Shown: positions 40,174-49,585, numbered from the stretch's first letter. The stretch: 64,000 bases of DNA from Thermogemmatispora sp042408965 (GCA_042408965.1 JBHOQN010000089.1:72019-136018), one strand, 5' to 3'. Notes: generated from the sequence alone by a model not told the origin. Program-made: numbers and translations.

Positions 40174-40591
40174 GCTGGTATTTATCAGCGGGCGAGACGG
40201 TCCGCCCCTCCTTCTCTTCTGGCTTTTTTATATATGGTACTGCCATCCAAAATGCTGGCGAAGAGACGCAACTCATGGCGATGGCGCTAAGAACGTCCGC
40301 ACATCGCACAGGATGGCCCGTGTCTGGCCCGGGCCGGGCGCGGAACCTCATCAGGCAGGGCCGTGCGCTCGCTGATAAGGCTACCTGGGTTGCCTCGATC
40401 GGTTCGCTGCGCGCGGATCTGGTCCAGGTGTCTATTATACCACTGCTCTGGCCTGCATCCCTCAAGGCAAAGGAGGCGTCGTAGCAGTCCTGGCGGTCTC
40501 GCGCGCTGGCCACGCTGCGCCCCGGGCGCGTACCTGCTGGCAGACGGAGCTTGCGGGTCAGCGGCATCGATCTTCCTCCCCGGATCAGTCA
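40174..40591. other. Intergenic region before ridA-dnaA
   Basis: About 420 bp without a supported gene. It contains a minus-strand extended -10 TGG-TATAAT (hexamer 40434-40439) and a nearer AT-rich stretch around 40226-40236. I searched for TTATCCACA-type DnaA boxes and saw none. Confidence 0.55.
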
Positions 40592-41563
40592 TCACGGATA
40601 CTGGCCACGCAGCGGCGGGGGAGTCTGCCCCGGAGCGTTCGGGCTGGCCAGCGATCCAGAGAGATAGGGGGGAGCAGCCAGCAGGCCCTGGTGCAGCAGA
40701 TCGCGCATGCAGGCGCGCAGGGCCTGTTGTAATTCAACAGCGGAGTGAAACCGATCTTCAGGCTCTTTCTCCAGCGCCTGCATCACAATGCGCTCAGCGC
40801 TGGCCGGGATCGTCGGGTTAAACTGATGCAGCGGCGGGGGATTGGTAGAAGCATGCTGCATGGCGATCGAGACCGCCGTGGGGCCGACGAAGGGCGGCCG
40901 GCCAGCCAGCATCTCGAACATCACCACCCCCAGTGAGTAGAGGTCCGATGAGGCCCCCAGCGTTTCACCACGCGCCTGCTCTGGCGAAAGGTAATCAGCC
41001 GTACCGAGGACAATGCCGCTGTTCGTCAGCCCGGCATCCTCGGCGACACGCACAATGCCGAAATCAGTCAGCTTCACCCACAGGCCGCCACTGAGATCCT
41101 GCCCCTGCGGGGCCGTCACGCCGTTCCAGGTCAGCATGATGTTCTGAGGTTTGATATCGCGATGGATAAAGCCCCGCGTGTGTGCAACCTGCAGGACTGC
41201 ACAGACCTGCGCGGCGATCTCAAAGGCCTCCCGCAGATGCAGCCGGCGCCTCTGAGCGATCAATTGCTTGAGCGTCGGGCCGTGAATATACTCCATCACC
41301 AGAAAATACTGCCCGCCCTCCTCAACAAAGTCGTAGATCGTCACAGCGTTGGGGTGGGCCAGGGCAGCGGCCGCACGCGCCTCGCGGCGAAAGCGCTCGA
41401 CGGCGCGCAGGTCATTCTTATCAAGCGAGCGCAGGACCTTGATGGCCACGATCCGCTCGACGCGGTGGTCCCAGGTCTTGAAGACGCTGGCCATGCCACC
41501 AGTGGCGATATGCTCGCGAATCTCATAGCGTCCGGCGATCAGCGTGCCTTCCAACTGATTCAA
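40592..41563 (-). CDS. Cytosolic Ser/Thr protein kinase (Hanks type)
   Basis: 323 residues. Kinase domain about 12-275: glycine loop IATGGMASVFK, AIKVL lysine, HRDIKPQNIML catalytic loop (RD type), DFGIVRV, DYLSPEQARG and a P+1/APE-like region, EMLAGRPPF. The C-terminal 40 residues are Pro/Ala-rich with no membrane helix, unlike PknB kinases. GAGGTAG precedes the ATG. An extended -10 TGA-TATACT (hexamer 41629-41634) lies upstream. The neighbouring TolB-like lipoprotein runs in the same direction 82 bp ahead but has no evident functional link. Confidence 0.93.
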   Translation of the reverse strand: MNQLEGTLIAGRYEIREHIATGGMASVFKTWDHRVERIVAIKVLRSLDKNDLRAVERFRREARAAAALAHPNAVTIYDFVEEGGQYFLVMEYIHGPTLKQLIAQRRRLHLREAFEIAAQVCAVLQVAHTRGFIHRDIKPQNIMLTWNGVTAPQGQDLSGGLWVKLTDFGIVRVAEDAGLTNSGIVLGTADYLSPEQARGETLGASSDLYSLGVVMFEMLAGRPPFVGPTAVSIAMQHASTNPPPLHQFNPTIPASAERIVMQALEKEPEDRFHSAVELQQALRACMRDLLHQGLLAAPPYLSGSLASPNAPGQTPPPLRGQYP

Positions 41564-41628
41564 AGCTCTACCTCAGATCCCCTGGCAAGGTGGTGTTGTA
41601 TTTGCTCATAGTATAGTGCGCCAGGGTA

Positions 41629-41637
41629 AGTATATCA
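41629..41637 (-). promoter_or_regulatory. Extended -10 promoter of the cytosolic kinase
   Basis: Minus strand TGA-TATACT, hexamer 41629-41634. A second TATACT at 41610-41615 lacks TG. Confidence 0.45.
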
Positions 41638-41645
41638 TCAACAGT

Positions 41646-42848
41646 TCAGGCCGTCCAGGACGGGCGCGAATCTCCGTCGACGCCCCCGCTGGTCAGTTGG
41701 ATGGGACTGCCAACGACGCTGTAGACACCAGTCCGCTGGTTGAAGTTGAGCTTGAGCAGCCAGAGGTTGAACTCTTGATTAGTGTAGGAGAAGTAGGCTA
41801 TCTCATTGCCATCAGGCGACCAGATCGGCTGGCTGACAAACTGTCCCTCGACCAGCAGCTTCGATTGCTGATAGGAGAGCAGGGCCTTCTTCTCAATGGC
41901 AGGATTGTTGGGATCACTGGTGATGCCCTCGGGCGTGGGCATGATATAGAGGCCCATCTGCCCGTTGCTCTCGCGCTTCACGTAGACGATGGAATTGCCT
42001 GAGGGTGAGAAGGCTGGCTGAATGCACTGCACGTTGGTGGGCGTGATGGCGATGCCGGGATCAAAGCCAGGGAGGCCGGGATAGTAGGTGCCGTGTGGCT
42101 TGCTTGAGATCTCGTTGGGATTCTCCATGAAGAGCTGAATGACCTGCCGCGTATGGGTATCATCGTAGGCGTAGTGTGTGTAGATGATCTGATCGCTGTG
42201 GCCTGGCCGGAAGCTGGGATCGCTGTCGCCGCCATCGCCTACGTAGGCGTAGGCGACATCTTTGACGGCGTTGTAGTTATTGGGGTTGTTGATAGACATC
42301 TCATAGACCTGTAGATCCAGCACTGGCGCATCGTAGTGCGTATACTGATACCAGTCTTCCTTCTGAAAGTCGCTCAGGAAGAGCAGATGTTTGCTATCGG
42401 GCGCCCAGTGGGGCTGGGCGTTCCATTTAAAGTCGTTTTTCGGCGTGTCCAGGCCGGGCACGAAGTAGAAGTGGCCGTTGCCATCGAGTAACATATGCCA
42501 GGGACCGCCATTGACAGCCATGTACTCGATATTGGAATAGTTCTTGAAGCGCACGGTAAAGGCGATCCATTTGCCGTCGGGTGACACGGCTGGATCGCGC
42601 ACATCCTGCCCTCTGGTCAACTGCGTCAGGTTACTGGTGGTACCATCGAGGACCCAGAGATTGTGATCAATGGTGAAGTATATCTTCCCTTTGAAGAGAT
42701 TGGGATTCTGATTGACTCCCACCTGACGGCTGCCAGTGCTGGTCTGCTTGAAGTTGCCGTTGTTGTTGCCAATGCCGAGACAGCTCTGCAGGGTGATCAC
42801 CAGGCAGGAGAGCAGAATGAACACGCGCCAGGAAATGTATCGCTTCAT
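41646..42848 (-). CDS. TolB-like beta-propeller lipoprotein
   Basis: 400 residues from ATG 42848 (a TTG start at 42869 is less likely). Lipoprotein signal peptide with lipobox LQSC (C near 24), then an exported beta-propeller made of PD40/TolB-type blades: VSPDGKWIAFTVRF, WAPDSKHLLFLSDF, FSPSGNSIVYVKRE and WSPDGNEIAYFSYT recur every 60-90 residues. Such lipoproteins are surface-exposed propellers of unknown ligand; no peptidase domain is attached. Upstream neighbour is the LCP protein, 81 bp away. Confidence 0.88.
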   Translation of the reverse strand: MKRYISWRVFILLSCLVITLQSCLGIGNNNGNFKQTSTGSRQVGVNQNPNLFKGKIYFTIDHNLWVLDGTTSNLTQLTRGQDVRDPAVSPDGKWIAFTVRFKNYSNIEYMAVNGGPWHMLLDGNGHFYFVPGLDTPKNDFKWNAQPHWAPDSKHLLFLSDFQKEDWYQYTHYDAPVLDLQVYEMSINNPNNYNAVKDVAYAYVGDGGDSDPSFRPGHSDQIIYTHYAYDDTHTRQVIQLFMENPNEISSKPHGTYYPGLPGFDPGIAITPTNVQCIQPAFSPSGNSIVYVKRESNGQMGLYIMPTPEGITSDPNNPAIEKKALLSYQQSKLLVEGQFVSQPIWSPDGNEIAYFSYTNQEFNLWLLKLNFNQRTGVYSVVGSPIQLTSGGVDGDSRPSWTA

Positions 42849-42929
42849 AGTTCCCTGTTTATCTCTCAAGCCTGGCCGGGGAGGGGAAGCCAGCAGGGCC
42901 TCCCCGGCACGTTCCCCTGGCCAGTACAG

Positions 42930-44951
42930 CTAGACTTGCGTTGCACTGAAGTCCTCAAAGACAACCGCCAGCATGAGATCCAGCAGGCTGTGCAGGCCAA
43001 GCATGTTGTCGCTTCCCTGGCCCTGCAGGCTCATCAGTCCCAGGCTCGCCATCTGCCCCGCCGTTGAGAGCTGACTGGAGCTGGCGCTGGTCACAGCGGC
43101 ATCCGTCAGGGTTGGGGCAGCAGGAGCGGAGGCCAGGGTGGAAGACCCCGTGCTCGTGGTACCGATGTTGCACAGAGCATTGTTTCCCAGAGCAAACATC
43201 TTGGCAATCACCGGCAGCAAGGCATCGCAGTTGGGAATCTCCACATCGACGGCCTGTCCAGCGCGGGTCACGGTGGCCGCATGTGAGTAGGGCGGCCCCA
43301 GGGTCACACGCTTGATACTGGAGGGATTGCTGCCGCGCGCGAAATCCATCAACTGCAGGACCTGGGTCAGGCTGAGATCGGTTTTGACATAGCCGTTGAG
43401 GTCCTGAGCGATCTCCTGCAGCTTGCCAAAGATGTCGGGATTATCTAGCTTGGTTTTGAGCTGGGTGAGCACCTGCTGCTGGCGTGCCGAACGGCCGAAA
43501 TCGCCGACGAGATCGGCATGGCGCGAGCGTACATACTCCAGGGCCTGGGTGCCCGTCAGATGCTGCGGCCCTGGCGCGATGTAGAGGCGCTTGTAGGCAT
43601 GGATATCGCCAGTTGTATTGCCTACGTCGTCGGGATAGGTGCCATCGGTGATCGGATGCATGACATCGATATCGACGCCGCCTACAGTATCGATCACCTT
43701 CACGAAGCCATCCAGGCCCACCCAGGCGTAATAATCGATGGGGATGCCAAAGTCGGCGTGGATGGTGGCTCGCGAGAGCGCCACGCCGCCGTAGCCATAG
43801 GCCTCATCCAGCTTCCCCATGCCAACGCCGGGAATCGGCAGCCAGAAATCGCGCGGGATTGAGAGCATGCCAACGCTCCTGGTGGCGGGATCGATGGTCA
43901 CGACGATATCGGTCTGGGCGATGTAGTGGCCGCTAAACTTCTCGTCGGTGTCACTGCCAAGCAGAAGAATGTTGAATCGCCCACCGCCCAACACCGAACT
44001 GGAGGGATTGTCGCGGTTCGTTGTGGAGCCGCTGTCCCCCTTCAAACGAGGGACCTGCTGCCCAACAATATTGTTGACGGTGCCGGCGAAGGCATAGTAG
44101 TAATAGCCCACGGCGATTCCTACCGCCAGCAGCACGGCCAGCAGAACGCCACAGACCACGCGCGCCCAGATGGGGAACTTCCTCTTCTTGCGCGCGCGGA
44201 CCCCCTTGCCAGGGACGGCGGGCCGAGCAACAGCAGGGGACCCAGGGCCAACGGGCGGTATCCAGGAGGGTTGGGCCGCTGGCGCTCCCCAGACGCCCGA
44301 GGCCGGCCCGCCCGATACAGCGGATACACCGGAGCCGAGACCGGGCATGGAGATCGCGTTGCCAGACGGCGCTGGCGCTACTGGCGCGGAAGGGGCTGCC
44401 ATCATCAAGGGTCCGTTGCCGGGCAGCGAGACCTGCCCTGGCATGGAGGGGAAGGAGCCACCTGCTCCCGGTGGCATCGTGGGCAGCACTCCTGGCCTGT
44501 CAGCAGGCATACCAGGGGCGAACGGCAGGCCAGGTGAGCTGAGCGGCCCCTGGGTCGCCTGCTGAAGCAGATCGGGCAGCCGATTCAGGGGCACACTGAC
44601 ATCTGTCTGGCGAGACGATACCTGATTCAATGAAAAGGCTGGAAGGCTTCCCTGGTGAAGAGGCTGGCCCGCTGCGGGCCCATTCACCTGGCCTGCTGAC
44701 GGTATCGGCGCCGGTCCCGGCCCTGGGATGCCGGGGAGCGAAAGCATCGGCGGCCCGCCGCCCTGCCGGCCTTGCTGCCACAGGTCTGTACCCGCTGGCT
44801 GTGCTGCTGCCAGTCCTGCCTGCTGACCTTGAGCCGGGGGTGATCCCGCCTGCCCATCAACTGGCGACCATAGACCCGACTGTGGCTCCTGCTGAACAGG
44901 CTCACCCAGAACCTGCGCCGGGTGTTTTATAAACTGGCGTTTCACAGTCAT
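42930..44951 (-). CDS. LytR-CpsA-Psr (LCP) family protein
   Basis: 673 residues. Residues 1-260 are Pro/Gly/Gln-rich and look disordered; a basic cluster (RARKKRKFPIWARVV) leads to one membrane helix (about 266-288, VCGVLLAVLLAVGIAVGYYYY). The outer LCP domain (about 320-560) shows NILLLGSDTD, AQTDIVVTIDPATRSVGMLSIPRD with the conserved Arg and Asp, and YVRSRHADLVGDFGRSARQQQVL. LCP enzymes transfer undecaprenyl-linked glycopolymers onto peptidoglycan. A Ser/Thr/Ala-rich tail ends it. AGGAAG precedes the ATG. The long cytosolic tail is unusual for this family. Confidence 0.9.
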   Translation of the reverse strand: MTVKRQFIKHPAQVLGEPVQQEPQSGLWSPVDGQAGSPPAQGQQAGLAAAQPAGTDLWQQGRQGGGPPMLSLPGIPGPGPAPIPSAGQVNGPAAGQPLHQGSLPAFSLNQVSSRQTDVSVPLNRLPDLLQQATQGPLSSPGLPFAPGMPADRPGVLPTMPPGAGGSFPSMPGQVSLPGNGPLMMAAPSAPVAPAPSGNAISMPGLGSGVSAVSGGPASGVWGAPAAQPSWIPPVGPGSPAVARPAVPGKGVRARKKRKFPIWARVVCGVLLAVLLAVGIAVGYYYYAFAGTVNNIVGQQVPRLKGDSGSTTNRDNPSSSVLGGGRFNILLLGSDTDEKFSGHYIAQTDIVVTIDPATRSVGMLSIPRDFWLPIPGVGMGKLDEAYGYGGVALSRATIHADFGIPIDYYAWVGLDGFVKVIDTVGGVDIDVMHPITDGTYPDDVGNTTGDIHAYKRLYIAPGPQHLTGTQALEYVRSRHADLVGDFGRSARQQQVLTQLKTKLDNPDIFGKLQEIAQDLNGYVKTDLSLTQVLQLMDFARGSNPSSIKRVTLGPPYSHAATVTRAGQAVDVEIPNCDALLPVIAKMFALGNNALCNIGTTSTGSSTLASAPAAPTLTDAAVTSASSSQLSTAGQMASLGLMSLQGQGSDNMLGLHSLLDLMLAVVFEDFSATQV

Positions 44952-45560
44952 TGAAACTCACTTCCTGACGATTTCGTCGCAGAGAGCCTCTGATTGAGAT
45001 GAGCGCCCTCTCCGCGTATCTCAATGGCGCTATCAGGTCACTCCGTATACCGGAGCCGCTGCGATCACCCCCGGCCTCACTGCCACCTGTTTCTTTCTGG
45101 TTCAGAATGACTACATAATTTTACTGAAAGGTTAAACGTTTCGCCAGCCATTTTCTTACGGTCACCTGACCAACCTGGCTATGGGGATAGGTACCTGTTT
45201 CCTACATGCAGGCTTCTCTGTGCTCCTGCAGGCCCCATTCCGGCGGGCGAGACGTTGCTCCTCTCTGATCCCTTCCTCTCTACCCGGCTATCCAGTCAGC
45301 TACTGGCCCCTCAGAGCGGCCTGCCCCCCGCCCACTCCGATCACCGCCTGAAACGTTGCTGTGATGGCTCTCTGGCAGCCTTCAGGCAAGCGCTCGCCTG
45401 TCTGCGATCTGTCCCTCACCACGTACGTCATCTCCGGTACCTCCTCTCCGCTGGGGACAGGGGGAGTAGCCAATAGTCACTTACTATAACGCATCCTGTA
45501 CCAACAAGGTCGCGACCACGGCACTTTTGGGCCACGCCGAAGTGCAGCGGAGCGCACCCC
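44952..45560. other. Intergenic region upstream of the LCP gene
   Basis: About 610 bp, no supported gene (one 73-codon frame at 45255-45476 has no family and no ribosome site). It holds an 8-bp inverted repeat ATTGAGAT (44993-45000) / ATCTCAAT (45018-45025) about 45 bp before the LCP start, a possible TAAAAT -10 (minus, 45118-45123), and an AT-rich TATAGT near 45480-45490. Confidence 0.55.
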
Positions 45561-47729
45561 TCAACTCAGCAATTGCGTGAGCAACGTCTCCTGCTGCAGC
45601 AGTGCGGCCTGACGCAGATGCGCAAAGACCTCGGCTCCCAGACGCTGCTCCAGGGTGCTGAGAAAGAGCTCGAGTGTGCTGACTGTGGGGTCCTGCAGAG
45701 ACTGGCGCAGGTGAATGGCAAAGAGGAGCAGCGCCAGGCCTTCACTCTGGCGCCCTTGCTCATAGAGGAGCATGCCAATGTTGGTGACGATCATCCCAAT
45801 ATCGTAGCGCTCCTGCGTGCGTACGGCCAGCTTGAGGGACTGCTGGTAGTAGCTCATGGCCTGCTGATACTGTTTCTGGGCCTGATAGAGCAGGCCCAGG
45901 TTGTGCAGGGCGACGCTCTCGATCTGGGGATCAGGATCGGCCTGCTGGCGATTGAGCAGCAGGGCTTGCTCGAAACAGGACTGGGCCTGCTGTGCGGCCC
46001 CCAGACTCCGATACAGCTCGCCAACGTTGACCAGGGTTACGGCGGCATCGTGTTGATCGCCCAGGGCGTTCTGAATGCTCAGGGCGCGCTCATAGCAGGC
46101 ACGACTCTGCTCATATTCTCCTAGACGCGCATAGAGCAGCCCCAGATGGCTGTTGACCAGACCCTCGTCATGACGGGTCAGCAGGCCACTGGGTGGAAGC
46201 ATATTCGTATATAGCCCCATCAATGTATTCCATGTACCCCAGCGCATCAAACTCTCATGCAAGCTCTCACTGAAGAGGAGATCACAGGCCTCCTGCCAGC
46301 GCCAGCCGAGACAGAGATGGCGGATGGCCAGCAAGAGAGGGGCTACATCCTGTAGTCCCGTGCGCCGCTCCGGGGGTGGGCACTGCTCCTGCGCCAGCCG
46401 ACGATAGTAGGCAGCGATCACCAGATGGCCACTCGCCAGAGCGACCTCGCGCGCCTCATTGGCCTCCGCGGGGAGATCGGCCATGGCGGCCAGCAAGGGA
46501 CTGATGATGGCAAGGCCAAGCTGTGCGCTCAGGGCCTCGGCACTCTGCAGATCGCCGCCCTCCAGATAACAGGTCATCACATAGCCTCGCAGCAGATCGT
46601 GGAGATTGTAGCAGGTCACTCCGGCCTCGTTGATCGCGCACTGCACCAACGAAAGCTGAGCCAGGCGGGTTAGCTCTTGCTCGATGAGGATGGTCTGTTG
46701 CGGAGTGGCCTCGCCCGCCACAACGGTGGCAACCCCTTGCAGGGGCACTGGCTCTGAGAAGAGCGCCAGCGCGCGCAACAGGAGCGCCTGGACAGGCGTC
46801 AGGCTGCGATGGACGGCGGCGATGACCTGGATGGTCACGTCGTTGCTCCAGAGCAACTGGTACTCTGGCGCATGCAGGAGATAGCTCAGCGGCACGCGGG
46901 TGAGCTGCAACAGCGCATAGATCAGTAGCAGGGCGAAGACATGCCCACCACAGCGCTGCCAGACGAGCGACAGCTCTTCGTAGGCAGCCTGCAGACCGCG
47001 CTGCTGCAGGAGGGAAACTCCTTCGGGAATGCTGACGCGCGAGACGAGGTAGGAGCGCACGCGCTTCTCATCGTCGTTGAGTGGGCCATAGGGCGAAAGG
47101 TTGCTGGTCAGTAAGAGGCGGCTGGCACCAAGGTCCATCTGCAGCATCTCGAAAAAGGCGTTCAGGGCGCCACGCCCTACCAGGCCCTGCGCGGTCTGGG
47201 GATCGAGTAACTGCTCGAACTGATCGAGCACGATAAAGGCGCTCTCCTGGGGACGCCGCAGGGCCTTGACCAGGGCGGCGATCTGCTGCTCCGGCTTCTG
47301 CAGAAAGAAGGTCGAGGTGTCAACATTGATGCTGCGCAGGATGGCGGCTATGACATCGGGCAGATTGGCGAAGGAGTTGATGCTCAACCAGACACAATAG
47401 CGCGGCTGCAGGGCCAGCGCTCCTAGGGCGCGGACCGGGGCCTGCAGGCTTTTATAGATCAGCGCGGCCAGCGTCGATTTGCCCACGCCTGGCTCGCCGG
47501 TCAGGAACACAGCGCTGGTGCCGGGGTTGCTCAGCATGCGGCGCACGGCATTGACCTCGTCAGCGCGCTGCAGAATGCGCTCCGGCTCGGTTGCGGGCGG
47601 GGTGGTCGAGTAGATCCCAAAGGTGAACTGCTGCTGGCGCTGGGGCAGCGGCTGCAGGGCGGAGGCGAGAGGCAGCGAACCTTGCATCTGCCCCGCTGCC
47701 ACCAGGTTATTATATTCCCACCCTTGCAT
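45561..47729 (-). CDS. STAND-type NTPase with TPR repeats
   Basis: About 722 residues from ATG 47729; upstream in-frame starts (47777, 47792) lie ahead of or in the predicted promoter. NTPase (about 50-300): Walker A FLTGEPGVGKSTL, Walker B AFIVLDQFEQLLD, and a LLTSN sensor-like stretch. A winged-helix-like region follows, then TPR repeats (about 560-690): ARLGEYEQSRACYERALSI, RSLGAAQQAQSCFEQALLL, QAQKQYQQAMSYYQQSLKL, and EQGRQSEGLALLLFA. STAND proteins switch by ligand-driven oligomerisation, but no output domain (DNA-binding, TIR, protease) is fused at either end. An extended -10 (TGG-TATACT) and a palindrome TACAACGTTGTA (47729-47740) flank the start. Confidence 0.8.
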   Translation of the reverse strand: MQGWEYNNLVAAGQMQGSLPLASALQPLPQRQQQFTFGIYSTTPPATEPERILQRADEVNAVRRMLSNPGTSAVFLTGEPGVGKSTLAALIYKSLQAPVRALGALALQPRYCVWLSINSFANLPDVIAAILRSINVDTSTFFLQKPEQQIAALVKALRRPQESAFIVLDQFEQLLDPQTAQGLVGRGALNAFFEMLQMDLGASRLLLTSNLSPYGPLNDDEKRVRSYLVSRVSIPEGVSLLQQRGLQAAYEELSLVWQRCGGHVFALLLIYALLQLTRVPLSYLLHAPEYQLLWSNDVTIQVIAAVHRSLTPVQALLLRALALFSEPVPLQGVATVVAGEATPQQTILIEQELTRLAQLSLVQCAINEAGVTCYNLHDLLRGYVMTCYLEGGDLQSAEALSAQLGLAIISPLLAAMADLPAEANEAREVALASGHLVIAAYYRRLAQEQCPPPERRTGLQDVAPLLLAIRHLCLGWRWQEACDLLFSESLHESLMRWGTWNTLMGLYTNMLPPSGLLTRHDEGLVNSHLGLLYARLGEYEQSRACYERALSIQNALGDQHDAAVTLVNVGELYRSLGAAQQAQSCFEQALLLNRQQADPDPQIESVALHNLGLLYQAQKQYQQAMSYYQQSLKLAVRTQERYDIGMIVTNIGMLLYEQGRQSEGLALLLFAIHLRQSLQDPTVSTLELFLSTLEQRLGAEVFAHLRQAALLQQETLLTQLLS

Positions 47730-47767
47730 ACAACGTTGTACCTCGAATTTCCGATTGTGGTGAGTGC

Positions 47768-47776
47768 AGTATACCA
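47768..47776 (-). promoter_or_regulatory. Extended -10 promoter of the STAND gene
   Basis: Minus strand TGG-TATACT, hexamer 47768-47773. Transcription would start near 47762. Confidence 0.5.
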
Positions 47777-47811
47777 TATTGGCATGCTGCAAGGCTCAGA
47801 TAGCCTGAAAA

Positions 47812-47820
47812 TGCTAAGAT
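47812..47820 (+). promoter_or_regulatory. Extended -10 promoter of fmt
   Basis: TGC-TAAGAT, hexamer 47815-47820, 36 bp before the ATG. Confidence 0.5.
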
Positions 47821-47855
47821 AGGGACGTAACTCGCGTAGAAAGGGAGATTGACCT

Positions 47856-48839
47856 ATGCTTCGTCTGATCTACATGGGCACCCCACAGTTCGCTGTGCCC
47901 CCGCTGGAGGCCCTCATCCGTGGAGCTGCGCCCGGCGCCGTGCTGCCCTCGGGATACGAGATCGTGACGGTGATCACCCGCACGGATAAACCCGCCGGCC
48001 GCGGCCACCATGTGGTTTATTCGCCAGTCAAGCAGGTGGCGCTGGCCCACGGACTGCCTGTCTGGCAACCAGGCTCGCTGAAACGGCCAGAGAACATCGC
48101 CGCGCTGGCGGCCTACCACGCCGATCTCTATATCGTGACGGCCTTCGGCCAGATTCTTCCTCAGGCCGTTCTCGATCAGCCACGCTACGGAACTCTGAAC
48201 ATTCATGCCTCCTTGCTTCCACGCTACCGCGGCGTCTCGCCGATCAGTGAGGCCATCCTGCAAGGCGAGCGCGAAACGGGGGTCAGCATCATGCTCCTCG
48301 ATGCGGGGATCGATACGGGACCGGTGCTGCATCAACGGCGCATTGCTATCGCTCCCGACGACACCACGGCGACCCTGAGTGTCCGCCTGGCTGAGGAGGG
48401 CGCGGCGGCTCTTCTGGAGACACTCCCCCTCTGGATCGCCGGCACTATCACGCCTCAGCCCCAGGACGAGACAGCGGCCAGCTATACACGCCTGCTGCGC
48501 AAAGAGGACGGGGAGATCAACTGGCAACAGCCGGCACTCTTGCTCGAGCGGATGGTGCGCGCTTACACACCCTGGCCCGGTGCCTATACCTTCTGGCGCG
48601 GCAAGCTCCTCAAGATCATCCAGGCCAGTGTCCTGGAGAACGAGGGGGCCTCTGCCCTACCAGCGGGAAGTGTGGCCGTGCGGGAGATGGAGGGCCTGCC
48701 TACGCTGACCGTCGCTACCGGCGCTGGCTGGCTGGTGATCAAGACGCTGCAGATGGAGGGACGAAAGGCGGTGAGCGCGGCGGAATTCCTGCGCGGCTAT
48801 CCGCAGATCGCCGGCGCCGTCCTGGGAGCACGGACTTGA
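47856..48839 (+). CDS. fmt: Methionyl-tRNA formyltransferase
   Basis: 327 residues. Formylates initiator Met-tRNA with 10-formyl-THF. N-terminal formyltransferase domain: LRLIYMGTPQFAVPPLEAL at the start, NIHASLLPRYRGVSPI near 113-128 with the Asn-His catalytic pair, and ILQGERETGVSIMLLDAGIDTGPVL with the conserved Asp. The C-terminal tRNA-binding domain starts near 215 (YTRLLRKEDGEINW). AAGGGAG lies 8 nt before the ATG. Usually linked to def or rsmB; here it stands alone. Confidence 0.96.
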   Translation: MLRLIYMGTPQFAVPPLEALIRGAAPGAVLPSGYEIVTVITRTDKPAGRGHHVVYSPVKQVALAHGLPVWQPGSLKRPENIAALAAYHADLYIVTAFGQILPQAVLDQPRYGTLNIHASLLPRYRGVSPISEAILQGERETGVSIMLLDAGIDTGPVLHQRRIAIAPDDTTATLSVRLAEEGAAALLETLPLWIAGTITPQPQDETAASYTRLLRKEDGEINWQQPALLLERMVRAYTPWPGAYTFWRGKLLKIIQASVLENEGASALPAGSVAVREMEGLPTLTVATGAGWLVIKTLQMEGRKAVSAAEFLRGYPQIAGAVLGART

Positions 48840-48851
48840 GGAGGACCTGGC

Positions 48852-48885
48852 AGAGAGAGACCCCTATGTCGAGGTGTCTCTCTCT
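48852..48885. terminator. Hairpin after fmt
   Basis: Perfect 10-bp stem AGAGAGAGAC / GTCTCTCTCT (48852-48861, 48876-48885) with a 14-nt loop, 12 bp after the stop. Short T-content; may serve both strands. Confidence 0.55.
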
Positions 48886-48916
48886 TCGGCCAGCCCGCCA
48901 GAGGACGAGCGTGCTC

Positions 48917-49123
48917 TCAGACCGTCCTGGGACGGGTGACCAGCGCGCCGATGACACAGATCACGGCAATCGCGAAGAAGAGCACCGCATGCTTAATGTG
49001 CGTGGAGGAGGTGGTCAGTAGATGGGGAATGCCCGGAATCAAATAGTAGATCCCCAGAATCACGGCGAGAATGGCGACCACGATTGCCCCGATAAACAGG
49101 GCCGGGTTGGATGAACTCTTCAC
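48917..49123 (-). CDS. Tiny two-helix membrane protein
   Basis: 68 residues from GTG 49123 (AGAGAGGA about 9 nt upstream); a longer frame to 49195 is less likely. Two predicted helices: ALFIGAIVVAILAVILGIYYL and HAVLFFAIAVICVIGALV, with a short loop (IPGIPHLLTTSSTHIK). No recognised domain. It lies 135 bp downstream of another tiny two-helix gene on the same strand, so the two may form one unit. Confidence 0.65.
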   Translation of the reverse strand: MKSSSNPALFIGAIVVAILAVILGIYYLIPGIPHLLTTSSTHIKHAVLFFAIAVICVIGALVTRPRTV

Positions 49124-49258
49124 TGGCGTGTCCTCTCTTTCTCTGTACCATCTTGTGAACGATGCCCCTGCGGGAGACCCCTCGGACCTCGGCACAGGAG
49201 CACCTGCATGTGCGTCTGCCAGTCGCGGCTCTTGTGCTCAGAAAGACGAGCGGAGCGC

Positions 49259-49438
49259 TCAGGCAGCTTTGGGACGGCCCATCACCATCGCGACGATCCC
49301 AACGATCAGGAGGATAGCACCGACGACCAGGCCAGCGAGACCGAGTTTCTGATGATGCAATGCCTCAAAAACGCCTCCGAGGATCAGAAGAATGATGCCC
49401 GCTGCAATGGCTGCGTAGAACAGAGTCTGGTTCTTCAT
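49259..49438 (-). CDS. Tiny two-helix membrane protein (59 residues)
   Basis: ATG at 49438, TGA at 49259-49261. Translates as MKNQTLFYAAIAAGIILLIL..., two hydrophobic segments (about 6-24 and 34-53) separated by a short His/Lys-rich loop (EALHHQKLG) and ending in MGRPKAA. TAGGA lies 8 nt before the ATG. Too short for ordinary gene finding, but hydrophobic pattern and ribosome site make it credible. Probable partner of the 68-residue membrane protein downstream; function unknown. Confidence 0.65.
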   Translation of the reverse strand: MKNQTLFYAAIAAGIILLILGGVFEALHHQKLGLAGLVVGAILLIVGIVAMVMGRPKAA

Positions 49439-49585
49439 ACGCGGTGTCCTACCTTTTGAAGAAAATAGTTGCCCCGCGTGTACGAGGTCGTCGGGCTGCT
49501 AGAGCAACACGTGACCTCTTCCCGACAGGCGGGGAAATATGGCCGGGGAGGAATCTCTCCCCAGGCTGTAAGCAATTCTACCGAA

